Shown here: positions 32,401 to 40,980 of the stretch, one piece after another
Layout of the letters: the number at the start of each line of letters is the position of its first letter
Position numbering within the stretch: position 1 is the stretch's first letter
Origin: Parietichytrium sp. I65-24A
Lineage: Eukaryota > Sar > Bigyra > Thraustochytrida > Thraustochytriidae
Assembly: GCA_012862575.1 (NCBI GenBank)
Contig: BLSF01000024.1
Coordinates: 312,843 to 376,842, forward strand
DNA length: 64,000 bases
Direction of reading: 5' to 3'
The notes under the pieces: generated by a model
What the model was told of the DNA's origin: nothing
Database searches by the model: none
The model's input: only the letters and a program-made list of their open reading frames with translations
Position numbers and translations under genes: made by a program

Positions 32401-33550
32401 ACGATTCCAGCTCCTCATTCGACAAGGACTCCAGGCTGTGCTTTCCGTGCTGCATGGCCGCTTCCCTGAAAGCCTCCTCATCATCAATTGAGATCATGTC
32501 TTTGCCACGGCCGGGAACCACCTTCGCAGTCGAACTTGGAGGGACGCCAAAGCCGAGGCTGGAAGTGGATCCAGCGCCAGCAGCGCCTGGGACCATCTTT
32601 TTTGCCTTCCCTGGCATTTGAAATATAATTGAGAGCAGGTCCCGGTATCTGACTTTATTATCTCCTTCCTGTGAGGGAAATCGCAGTTGAATACGACGTT
32701 TATCCAAGTTTGACAAGGACAATCCGAGAGTCCTGAACGAATCAGCGATTTCATCAAGCTCCAATGAGCCCGACAACGTTTTATCCTTGTTCTCCAGCAT
32801 TATCCAAAGTTTATGTTGGCCATCTTCGTGCTTTTCAAAAAAGTTGTATGCGAATTCTTGGAGTTTGTCCATCACGTCCACCATATCCGAGTGCACTTGA
32901 ACCATGTCATTGCGCTGAAGGCTCGCTTGGCGCCACTCCTTTCTCTCACTGATAAGATCTTTCAAGAACTCTTTGTAGCGTATTCTGCTCTCACGTTGAG
33001 GGTCCCGATACGAAACAACTAGTTTATCGAAATAATTGTCACTGAGCTCAACCCCAAGATCGGTTAATGCGCGCTTGAATTTTTTAAGACTGATCATTCC
33101 AGTATCCGTCTCATCGTTTTTGGTGAATAAGGCCCAAAAGTTGATTCCGTGCCGCCTGGCTTCCATCAAAACGGACCTTATTTCACGTGTAACACTCTCA
33201 AACTCCTCTTGTCCATGCATCTCCCGCATGCCTTGGATGAAATCCCTGTACCTAACCTTGCCTGCCTTGCCGAAAAGAGTAAGGATGCTTGACTTCTCTT
33301 GCTCAGATAGAGTGATTTCTTCTCTGCAAAGATCTCGAAGCACAGCTTCCAATGCTGTCAGTGTCAGCAAGTTGTCCCCTTTTGCGTCCATGCTCTGTAG
33401 TTCACTGTCCAGTAGATTGATAAAAGCGGCAATTCGCTGCTCCTTTCGTTGCTGAAGCTGGTCGTCTGAAATGGCGAAGCCAAAATCTTGTTTGGAAATC
33501 TCTTCATGACTCGCACTCAGAACGCGCTCAAAAAGGCGCGACACTTCCAT
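26441..33550 (-). CDS. Giant EF-hand and fibronectin type III protein
   Basis: A single-exon frame of 2369 residues from ATG 33550. The first ~1100 residues are a chain of paired EF-hand folds. Most loops are degenerate, but two are canonical: DMQGDGVILLNE at about residue 645 and DTDCSDLIDEEE at about 803. The middle (about 1100-1750) is helical and charged, with coiled-coil stretches near 1335-1400. The C-terminus has four fibronectin type III domains, at about 1763-1860, 1862-2010, 2013-2145 and 2152-2245, with the usual YEFRVIAFNDFGPS-type strands. A final ~110-residue segment has no recognised domain. The EF-hand chain resembles EFCAB6-type ciliary proteins; the FN3 addition is unusual. 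No signal peptide, so FN3 domains are presumably intracellular, as in some cytoskeletal proteins. A calcium-responsive structural role is inferred. Confidence 0.8.
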   Translation of the reverse strand: MEVSRLFERVLSASHEEISKQDFGFAISDDQLQQRKEQRIAAFINLLDSELQSMDAKGDNLLTLTALEAVLRDLCREEITLSEQEKSSILTLFGKAGKVRYRDFIQGMREMHGQEEFESVTREIRSVLMEARRHGINFWALFTKNDETDTGMISLKKFKRALTDLGVELSDNYFDKLVVSYRDPQRESRIRYKEFLKDLISERKEWRQASLQRNDMVQVHSDMVDVMDKLQEFAYNFFEKHEDGQHKLWIMLENKDKTLSGSLELDEIADSFRTLGLSLSNLDKRRIQLRFPSQEGDNKVRYRDLLSIIFQMPGKAKKMVPGAAGAGSTSSLGFGVPPSSTAKVVPGRGKDMISIDDEEAFREAAMQHGKHSLESLSNEELESLFEFIGKLRAEKPFNVIDIRDVFEQCDYELSGEMSRSQFLTCMKWLGVLPKNEEEDVLRLHMVTRVANHLEAGGKDRISYRKFLMMLRTFEDEKHRQSTLAWQESQKPLHELILKVKEKSLQLRISGIDFGGCFKSKDTRNEGQLSYKEFQSALGLLDISVNKIALTRALKPLESETLANKGRVTINYPLFVEMVEVAMDKDTKTAQESIDKLRARIPQLAGSQHAVNDRFEIISRFRRLVKEALSTQGRKASVLRACFDDMDMQGDGVILLNELEETVRMMGISASKAEVERILGFRMLFQRGPRSPWYLLDEVEHESAFVHPELTYDAFKFMIGIDAGIDSMLDDLIQDVPTENPETPVKSDHSSIPMTTYQDLLEGSEETMLKEEVLAVRVAKCWMRCATEVEDQSVDSTFAGFERYDTDCSDLIDEEEARMALEVHFWLKLDAKEAHRLFRRLDAVIPSRKSVRPSSANIKRPEPGDQNPRLATTRRVPTSDALVAGAGRVRYRLLLRKVFSKCTFESLSDDTSHLEILAESFRRHREFGQVLSALETTKSLMSRRNAHSLLEKYIAKSSAHDVLELLRYFEVDGGGISSGKLLRFLDLRLSESAQTILQNSCARLADSFGKQDKDFRGTISSSDFTASVKDLGVDAEDITALCDRFNILSLPVIFAVDETSVEIDYRAFLRLFSRSSGFEKENATMQPEKVWEQQQPSWVLKGGSSTWKTLWEIDEAGGKSMSSQRDRSFFAWKVRKDLFEFAENQIQKLPPRACAEEETWESVGLAMAAISLLIKSLCPSANIPTLERAFTEWSKKGGHNFVKTSTDDGTEIETRFGFDQDAGTCNPELNKEFIVRCKKSWTQFQRSIKEKLLLAMLEREESPDSADSSKDPMQSHLGFADFATVPCRRYLLENGVHALLKITASCRALEKKEKQAQKLLAEKEREATHAHFVQKKKDLEVQLPKDLSSHCDHVLQQLLDRAAQNGIIHANNNVEQAKLRLKLASAGHLLRQNFVTEGNFDAENFRRLQALKAAVNQHTLKSIRKQGADHQFSVWFERKSAKTQALKFLSHIEKPVLVVGTASDRDELWREMAKCLKAIDSNGLQADFCKWSDGYANSQQCEAAWNRSPPRISGSDSKSAWTWTHLRSVLQKLLAKNPLKLLLAFEHVVLEMVKKGEFREGNFNKVAHKRDNTSAPHSLSSTKHPVSPMADAKNSGLAANQKRHAFDSCLRCLNAGDFRSVLSLAKVNLRLHEEKRLLEAFPGHDETGIKVPGSINMGQIFDITGSRDGSQNRLKKNAFQMQKNMTGTLESGEEYELSLEERVQLAMEIAGAPEEVCLSWRTQRAMMQRSLVFLSALSRESRMTAKFRREQERKEHPPARPFLTCDEHDSTPTSLKLMWGQNEGASTTSVLFYTLEIVKSGTTGFGFVKLHEDPSSRSVPGAQPRGSFVVTGLQPNMRYEFRVIAFNDFGPSKPVRAYFGTIPVVPDPPKLEKLRFEGSMARCLLSWDSQMKKVIPPVPVAAIPDKLSVVAPRDHPISENTDQSDKYAKDTVFAKSREVDGSAKEVQFEVVALQAGLLPPHIRVRTGVVVYRGQSKACDIIGLKPDYTYEFCVRALNMFGSPSGISSVLSVKPILPPVKLEVKCKDGESSSAKLSWRVRGSSVFEDQNPGDNPLGVLDNAQETVRSWKAGTRPSVNTSFEITLASVAESKRSKVASFYSEMPLLEMNDLRSNAEYAVRVRIARSDTVVNGQISAVPEPAVKSPWSAWTHFVTAPETPPRPIVVDTSSSALVFRWYPPSGGAGLYELELQQADAQDWAVKWRGPTLFAVVPGLVPGTTYAARLVAVSANGSLRSKAGPISRHDTLSTFIQKHCQLGPMRASEDFTIPCGERDVVLGDMILFTEKHRLPCYRTVAGRLVAASKEESGETMFWIQVEWSTVSSAAHRDLELLKTTRVQRKESEIFALEIELGVYRMPWLEERFRLTRGQESSL

Positions 33551-34931
33551 TTCCGTTCCTGAATTGAAACGTGCCCTCTACAGCCTTGGCAAGAAATTTC
33601 ATTGAAACAGTACCTCTGGGAGTACTGCGGGAATGTCAAGCGCCCCTCCTTTCGCGGAAGACCAGGCCAGATGTTTCTCAATGGCCCAACTGCACACCAC
33701 GGATGCACAGCGCCGAACAGACAAGAATCGACGTCCAAGCGAGAAGATCGTCTGCTGTAAAAATCGCCCTTTGTTGTTGGACGCTGCGTTGCTTGACTGT
33801 ACACACGACCAACTCGTTGCGGGACTTTCTTGCGCAACGTGTGCGATCAGGCGAGGAGCACGCGCAGCCAAGCAGGTGCAGACCGACGTTCCTCGCGACT
33901 GTCGCCTGAGGCTGAAAAAGATGTCAGAGAACACCCTTCCCTGCCAACTGCTCGGAGCACCCCGGGTTTGTGAAGTGTCGCAATGAATGTATCGCCCACC
34001 AAACTTACATCGTCAATTTGGTACAATGCTACTACACTCGAGCACTTGGGATACGGAAGTAGAGATGTTGCGTGAGATTTAAGGTGCTCTCTTTGTTCGC
34101 GCTCTCCTCTTGACTCAACATAGATATTCTATCATCTTTTTGGTCCTTTTTTAGAAACATATGAACTATTCTTGGGTGTTTGTTTCGAAGAGTCAGTGGC
34201 AGGCAGGCAAGATATTCCTGCTGCAAGCGGTGCCGATTGCTGCGACGCCATGGGCGCCTTTTTTAATGTAAACCTTCGCGCTCAGCTGTGTGTTACACCA
34301 AATTTGGCGGCACAGACACCCAGCATTCCTGAAAAGCTGACAGTCATGCCATGTTGGTGACCGAGGAGTTGAAATTCAACAAGTTCTCAAGTTCAAGCTC
34401 ACTCTGTACGTGGCACATGGCACTGCAATGGCGGCCACGGCTACGGCGGGACTGTTCAGTTTAACGGTCTTTTCCGGAGAACAAAAGGCAGTTCTGCGTG
34501 TTCTGCGGCGCCAATAGGTACCGACAGTACTAGCCAGAGGTACTCGAGAATAGAATCGATAGACTTTTACTTTAGATGACAATAGTTGCATTAGCTGAGT
34601 TATAACATACTGGTGCTGCCGCGTACTCACTGCCAAGAAATGGTTTAGTAAAATGTTCAATCAATGACCGTAGACAAAGATTCTTCGAAGCGAAAGCTTT
34701 GTGGTGACGCAAGGTGATTCGGATACTCGAGTACCGGTACGGGTACCACCGGTAAACTGTCTGGAAGAAAGAACTCGAGACGGACAAGCTCCTCGCAGCC
34801 AGAGCGGCCAGAAGGAGAGAAGACCTCGAAGCGTTCTGGAGACCCCGTTGCGAGGCCGTTGCGCTCTTCTGTGCTGTCAGATCCCTCCTTTGGGCAAGGG
34901 AAAAGGAACGCTCGTTTTCGGTGCGCTCAAA
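33551..34931. other. Intergenic, divergent promoter region
   Basis: About 1.4 kb between the EF-hand/FN3 gene (-) and the dehydratase gene (+). No gene is supported. A GAGTACCGGTACGGGTACCACCGG palindrome cluster, given here as overlapping GGTACC-type elements, lies at 34729-34752. Confidence 0.45.
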
Positions 34932-36133
34932 ATGGAGATCAATCAAATCAGTGTATACAAAGTGCAGCTTCCGCTCCACGAAGGGTCGTACAAGTGGTCC
35001 GGCGGTAAATCTGTGGACGTTTTCGATTGTACAATCGTCAAGATAAGCACCAATCGCGGAATTGATGGCTGGGGCGAGGTCACACCACTCGGGCCATTTT
35101 ACTTGCCTGCGTATGGAGAAGGGGCGAGGGCAGGTATTCGCGAGCTCGCTCCGCACCTCCTTGGCGCAGATCCTACCCAGATCGCTGTAATTAATCAGAT
35201 CATGGATGCGGCTCTACTTGGCCACCCGTATGTCAAGTCTGCTCTAGACATGGCATGCTGGGATATCCTTGGAAAGGTCACCGACCAACCTCTGTGCACA
35301 CTCCTGGGTGGGAGATTTGGCGAAGCAGTTGACCTTTATCGCGCGATATCGCAGGATGAGCCATCCAAAATGGCAGGACGGGTAGCACAATACCGAGCAG
35401 AAGGGTACAAAAAGTTCCAACTCAAAGTGGGGTCCAGCGTAGAGGTGGATATTGAGCGCATCAAAGCTGTGTCGAAGGTGTTGGAACCGGGAGATATTCT
35501 GGTTGCGGACGCGAATAAAGGCTGGGCCATGCACGAGGCAGGTAAGTTTGCTCTTTCCGAGCTAGGGCTGGATTGCATTTGGGAACAGGTTTGTGATAAT
35601 CGCCATTACTTACTTTTGTCTTGCTTCGATGGACAGCGCGCGTCATCAAGGCTGTGGAGGACGTAGATGTGTATATTGAGCAGCCCTGCAAAAGTTACGA
35701 GGAGTGTCTTACGATAAGACGACGGCTGAAGCACCCTATGATTCTTGATGAGAACATCGATTGCATTGAGCGACTTTTGAAGGCTCATGCGGATGGAGCG
35801 ATGGACTGTATCAATTTAAAAATTAGCAAAGTAGGCGGAATTTCCAAGGCCAGGCAGATTCGCGATATGTGCGTCACGTTGGGCTATCCAATGACCATCG
35901 AAGACTCTTGGGGCGGTGACATCACCACTGCTGCAATTGCTCATCTCGCACATTCGACACCCCCGGCATTTCGATTCTCGGCGACGGACTTCAATTCGTA
36001 TGTAACAGTTTCAACAGCTAGTGGAGCTCCGTCACGACAAGACGGCAAGATGCGAGCATCAAAGGAACCTGGATTGGGAATTAAGCCAAAAATGGATGTA
36101 CTTGGAGACCCCGTATTCACGATTGGTAAGTAG
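34932..36133 (+). CDS. Enolase-superfamily enzyme, probable cis-3-hydroxy-L-proline dehydratase
   Basis: Two exons: 34932-35541 and 35637-36133, with a 95-nt intron (GTAAGT...ACAG). The joined protein has 368 residues, the usual length. The splice restores the continuous motif [20 protein letters not shown]; reading through the intron would destroy it. Catalytic-site residues of the mandelate racemase/muconate lactonizing group are visible: Lys165 (in FQLKVG), metal ligands Asp193 (VADAN), Glu218 (YIEQP) and Asp241 (LDENID), and Lys265/Lys268 (in [10 protein letters not shown]). The N-terminal cap reads YKWSGG and [11 protein letters not shown], which I associate with bacterial cis-3-hydroxy-L-proline dehydratases, which convert the substrate to pyrroline-2-carboxylate. 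Substrate assignment is by resemblance; other acid-sugar dehydratases remain possible. The family is mostly bacterial, so lateral transfer followed by intron gain is likely. The upstream in-frame extension was not used because the fold starts at this ATG. Confidence 0.85.
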
Positions 36134-36403
36134 AATATCGATGCGACGGCCGTGTCTATTTACCAAAAATGGAAAGTCGATATTCGGAAGCTGGCTCAAA
36201 AGAGGGAGCAATGCTTGACTTACGGAACTTGGAAAATTATTACCAACGACGAGGAGCAACTAAAATCTCTATCCCTACTAATCGATTAATTCTACTATCA
36301 GCAATACACAATTTTGGTTAGATCATCCACAGCCAGAGGAGGAAACCGAACGGAAGACATTATCCGCCTTCTGCGACAAGGACCGCATCTCCTTCTCGCG
36401 TGG
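36134..36403. other. Short convergent spacer
   Basis: About 270 bases between the 3' ends of the dehydratase (+) and the disordered protein gene (-). A/T rich, likely 3' UTRs. Confidence 0.4.
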
Positions 36404-39322
36404 TCATTTCGCGTTATCCCCTGCTTTCTTGTAGAGGTCTCTGATGATTTTGTCCGCAGCTGATAATCCCTCTTGGCACGCTTTCGAGAAGGTCCTTGAA
36501 ACGCCGCAAGCCACGTCAAGTGCTTGAGGAGCAAGCTTATGAAGGACGCTTTCACCTGCATCGTCTTCGGTAAAAAAATAACCGCTCTCTTTTGGAGAGG
36601 CGCTAGCAGACGGGGCACATATCTTCCGATTCGCGAGTTCTCTTCGGATGTCATCGTTGACGGTGTGCGCCTTCTGAAGCCAGTGCCCAGCTTCTGACAC
36701 AGACTCCAAAGTTGATGATCCTTCGTTCTTTTCAGCATGCTGTGGAAGAGCATTTAATATATCTTTCGCGAGGCTTCCCATCGAAGCGTTGATATGGTTC
36801 AAAACCTCCGTTTCCGCTCGATTCCGCTCCACGTTCATTGCGTGAACTTTGCGCAATTCTCTTTCAACGCATTCCATAAAGTCTCGCATGTCTGCCAGCT
36901 TTTGCACGCTAATATCTATCTTTAAATCTTCTGGAACGCTGTCAGAGTGGCCGTGCTGGAGCCGGGCACGGCCAACCGAGTTCTCCAGCAGTAATTTCAT
37001 ATTTCTGCATTCTTTGAGAACGTCCCCCTGAAAATGTTTACGAGGAAACATTTGTTCTGAGCGCTGCGATCGGAATTGCTTCGGCGACTTCTTTGACTTT
37101 TGGATTTGCCCAACGACAGCCGTCTGTGGCCTCCTCTGGCCCGCATATTTGAGAAAACGCCCGACCTCGGAATAGGATAGTGGTGATTGTGCCGAAAACT
37201 GAACCCTGTGACTATTCCCTTGGTATTCAGCCATGCGATCGCTTCGATGACTTTCGGGTCGCTTTGGAGAGTGAAATTCAGCTGGATTGCTTTTGTATTT
37301 TGGTTCTTCGAAAGAGCAGCCAGTATCTTCGCCGATGTCTAGAGCCGTGTCATGAGAAAACTCCTCTGGGCCAGCGATGCGGGTTCTGGGGCGAGCTGAG
37401 ACAGGTCTGGTGTTATAAGCAGACTTTCCTGTAGAGGACGTTGACTTCGCAAAGTTCGAGTTGCCGCGGTCTTGAGGCGACGTTTCTCGTCTTTGTTGCT
37501 GCTTTCCCTCTTCGCAACGAATTGGCCTTATTTGAACTTTGGAAGGCTTTGCTTGGCCATAAATCGCACAGACCAAATGCTGCTTGCCACGTTGCGGAGA
37601 TCGTGGAGAGCGTCGAGCAGCAGGAGTATTCGATTTGACAGGTTTCACTTCTACGCGAGCATCTGCGTTGCCATCTGATATACTCATTTCTTCAAGATAT
37701 GGCTCCACGCCTAACACTAATGACGATACATCCCCAATATTTGCGACGGACTCGCAACAAAGGACTTCGGTGCTCGTCTCTCCAGAAAGCCCAGTTTTAA
37801 AGCTTTGGGTTTGCTCCTTTTTTGTGTCAGATTCCGTATCATTCGAGCCTGCCGGATGTGTTCTCGCGCTTGAAGCCGATTTGTACTGAGATATACTCTC
37901 AAATACTTCGTCATCAAGTTCGCTAAAAGTCGACACAGTATGATTTTCGTCTACGTCGCATTCATCAAGATCGCAATCATCATCGTAAACGTCGTGGGAG
38001 GCATCCAACTCGTCGAATTGGGCGAACGTGCTCATATCCTCATGTTTAGCGGGCTCTTCATCATTCTCAAAATCGTTCTGTGCGTCTGAAGTTGTAGTGA
38101 ATGCTTTTTCGCCGCCCTCGCCACCCTCCAAACTCTGGCAAGTATTCCGCAATTTAGCTTCGACATCCGGTGAAGTTGCACTTGAGCGATCCGCCTCTTC
38201 TTTTGTATCCCCCGGCATGCCCGGAGCTGAAATCGGCTCAGAATCTTGTAAATCGGAATCATTTTTGGTTTCGGGCTCGCACATTGCTTTCGCAAAAGGC
38301 ATGGGCTCCAAAGAATTCTGGCTGCTACATGGAACAGGCTTCACTACATCATCTTCTTTGGCAATGTCTGCGTCCGAGTGGGTCTTGAGAACCACAGTTG
38401 GACTCGAGTTCAAAATCGTTGATGCGTCAATGTCCAAGACGCTTTCCGACACTGCATCAGTTGACTCAGATAGAGGGACAATAGCTGAATTCCCACTCTG
38501 GACATCCTCAATACCTTCTCCTTCGGCAGCGGCCGCGCTGAAGGACGAAGGCGTTTTGTTCTCGATGGATAATTCATTGATATCACTTTTCTCTGATGCT
38601 TCTTTGACTTGAACATCTGGGCCTTCACTTCCCTCTGGCGGGTCTTCTCCGGTAAAGTCTTGTGAAGCTGTGTTGGTTGAAGTAGAGGATGGGTTGACGG
38701 GCTGATTTTCTCCGTATAAAACGCCCAACGCCAACGCACTGTCTGCAGCCTCAATCGCAAGCTTCTTTACGAAGGCATTCGCAGAGCTCTCAATCTCCTC
38801 AGCTCTCGCTTTAATCTTCGAGAATCCGTCAAAAATTTCCGAAGTTGTGGAGGTTGGAAGGTCGACAAGAGGGATGCTTTCTGAAGCGTAGACATCGGTG
38901 CTGCGCTCTACCTTTCCTCTAACGTCTGTAAGTGGGCCCCTCCCTGGAGAGGTGATGAGACTATCCGTTGGGGAAACAGGAGAGCCTGGCATTTCAGCGT
39001 GCGTAACAAAAGATGGCGCTCCGCTCACGCTCACCGGGGTAGATGGCGTGGGTTCTTCTACAATGGTGTCAATGTGCGGAGCAAGGCTTGGACGTCTCGA
39101 TCTTCTCGATGATCCTTTCTGATCTTCGCCATCTTCAGAAAGTTCCTTTCTAAGGATCTCTGCGTGAAGAAACTCCTTGTCTTGCCTCTCCGATCTCTTC
39201 TCTTTGTCCTTCGAGCGATGCTTCTTCTTGTGCTTCTTCTTCTTTTTGGAAGATTTATCTTTTTTCGGCACGGAGGTCAAGTCGCCTTCTTCTGGAAGCG
39301 ACTTGTCGTTTATTTCTGACAT
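36404..39322 (-). CDS. Large disordered, charged protein with C-terminal helices
   Basis: ATG 39322 (MSEINDKSLPEEG) gives 972 residues; a longer in-frame extension has no ATG. Residues about 20-45 form a Lys-rich block (KKKKKHKKKHRSKDKEKR), a likely nuclear or nucleic-acid contact. Most of the protein (about 50-640) is acidic, Ser/Thr/Glu/Asp rich and probably disordered, with an Asp-rich patch (HDVYDDDCDLDECDVDEN) near residue 430. The last third has basic segments with RPQTAVVGQIQKSKKSPK and helical segments (about 780-960) that could form coiled coils. No enzyme or known domain is recognised. Confidence 0.65.
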   Translation of the reverse strand: MSEINDKSLPEEGDLTSVPKKDKSSKKKKKHKKKHRSKDKEKRSERQDKEFLHAEILRKELSEDGEDQKGSSRRSRRPSLAPHIDTIVEEPTPSTPVSVSGAPSFVTHAEMPGSPVSPTDSLITSPGRGPLTDVRGKVERSTDVYASESIPLVDLPTSTTSEIFDGFSKIKARAEEIESSANAFVKKLAIEAADSALALGVLYGENQPVNPSSTSTNTASQDFTGEDPPEGSEGPDVQVKEASEKSDINELSIENKTPSSFSAAAAEGEGIEDVQSGNSAIVPLSESTDAVSESVLDIDASTILNSSPTVVLKTHSDADIAKEDDVVKPVPCSSQNSLEPMPFAKAMCEPETKNDSDLQDSEPISAPGMPGDTKEEADRSSATSPDVEAKLRNTCQSLEGGEGGEKAFTTTSDAQNDFENDEEPAKHEDMSTFAQFDELDASHDVYDDDCDLDECDVDENHTVSTFSELDDEVFESISQYKSASSARTHPAGSNDTESDTKKEQTQSFKTGLSGETSTEVLCCESVANIGDVSSLVLGVEPYLEEMSISDGNADARVEVKPVKSNTPAARRSPRSPQRGKQHLVCAIYGQAKPSKVQIRPIRCEEGKQQQRRETSPQDRGNSNFAKSTSSTGKSAYNTRPVSARPRTRIAGPEEFSHDTALDIGEDTGCSFEEPKYKSNPAEFHSPKRPESHRSDRMAEYQGNSHRVQFSAQSPLSYSEVGRFLKYAGQRRPQTAVVGQIQKSKKSPKQFRSQRSEQMFPRKHFQGDVLKECRNMKLLLENSVGRARLQHGHSDSVPEDLKIDISVQKLADMRDFMECVERELRKVHAMNVERNRAETEVLNHINASMGSLAKDILNALPQHAEKNEGSSTLESVSEAGHWLQKAHTVNDDIRRELANRKICAPSASASPKESGYFFTEDDAGESVLHKLAPQALDVACGVSRTFSKACQEGLSAADKIIRDLYKKAGDNAK

Positions 39323-40980
39323 ATTATTGGCAGAGATGCCTTGGGCCGGAATCGCGATTCCAGACCACAATGCGCGTATTAAGCTTGAAGACGGCCTGGT
39401 GTATCTTCAGGTTCGCCCGCGAATCAGAGTCCGCCTTGTTGCAATTCAGGCAGGTCAGAAGACCTCTTTTGTTTCCAAGTCTGTTCTTGCCCTCCCAAAC
39501 CTATCAATGTTCTATTTACCTTCCAGAGACGGGTATATTGGCGGCCCGCGGAGGACAGAGAGTCGTTCCCTTCTACGCTAGGATCTCGTCCTCTTCTGAT
39601 TTGCTCACTCTTCTTCGCTTTTCGTTGCGCTCATTCACTCGGCTTGCTCTTTCCTCCTACTCACTCGCACTCGCACTGTTCTACTCTCCGGCTTTTTCAA
39701 CTCTTCGCACCTCCTGTCTTCCTTGCGCCTCAATTCCGGCTGAATTATGTGCTTTTGGGCACGCCGTACTCTGCGCTGTCGTCACTCGTCGTCTGTCCAC
39801 GCCTATCCATCCACGCCTGTCGTTGCCGTCCTCGCAATGCTCCTGCTGTCAATGTTCATCTTGAGGCCTACTAGTACTACCAGTAGGTACCCGAAACGGA
39901 CACATGTATAGTTTCTTCTGCATCTTATTTACTAGTAGTTTCGTATAGCAAACAACAGCATACTGCTACCATAGACATTATTAGGCAGGACTTGGTAGGT
40001 GCTGTATCACCCCATCAGTGGCAGGGGCTACCGTTGCTCGCCACTACTACAATCGGTCACCAATCACTTGTCCTGGAATTGGTGGTGTGTAGTCCTATCT
40101 ACTAGAGGGACAATTATGTCCAAGGTACTAGTAGCTCAGGCTGGCTGGAGTAAAAACTTGTGGCTGACATGCACGTGCTCTATTTCTTGTGAGTGCTCAC
40201 TGTCACTTCAGTGTTCCTGACATGCGAGTTCACAGTCAGTTCACAGGATAAGCTTGAGAAATGTGTAGTTTTCACACATTTGCATGGTGTGTCAGGTCTG
40301 ATTCAAAATTTACCTGCGTTACCTTCATCTGCGATGAGACTGCAATCCCATGCAATCCCTGTCGTTTTCGCCAGCTAGACTAGTAGGTACTACCATCTAA
40401 TTAAGCCTTAGCCTGAGCAGGCTAACGGTAACAGTACAAAAGTGCAGGAACGTTCGAGCCACAACAGGAATTTTCGTTTCACAGTAAACATCAGTGAACT
40501 CTCTGTTCAGAAAACATCTAACTAAAAGGGTAAGAGCAAAAATGTGAAAGTCACGTACTGGTATGTACATCGAGCGGCTACTGATCGTGACTATGTTCGT
40601 CTAGCCCTCAACGAAAGGTCGTATGGAGCTTTCACAGCCGTGAACTCACTGCGAGTCAGTGCGAGAATGAGTGCAGCCTGTTTCACTTTCAGAGTGATCT
40701 CACATTCAGAGTTACTCGTACTCACTGTACTCACAGTCAGTTCAGTCGGTCTCCACTTTCACTCAGACTTTGTGCCAGTTCATGATCAGGTGTTCGAGCT
40801 CGTTTCGGTACACGGACTGTGAGTACACATGACACTACTCACTGTCAGTCAGTGTATTAGCAGCGTGTGAAAGTGCATGGAGGTCCGCTCAAAACAGATT
40901 CGAGTTCTGTGCGGGAGTTGCAGGATTTGCAAACTCTAAACTTGCGCCCATCAGAGTGGCTTGTACCGGCACAGCTCAAA
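39323..40980. other. Intergenic, divergent promoter region rich in short motifs
   Basis: About 1.65 kb between divergent genes. No gene is supported. It has the highest density in the window of two motif types: TACTAGTA/GGTAC elements (39869-39890, 39929-39938, 40120-40132, 40377-40393) and CACTGTCAGT/ACTGTGAGTAC elements (about 40644-40665, 40718-40740, 40814-40828, 40833-40853). Confidence 0.5.

Noticed and set aside
35542-35666. Read-through end of the dehydratase first exon
   Set aside because: The extra residues break the conserved barrel motif, while the GTAAGT-CAG splice restores it.
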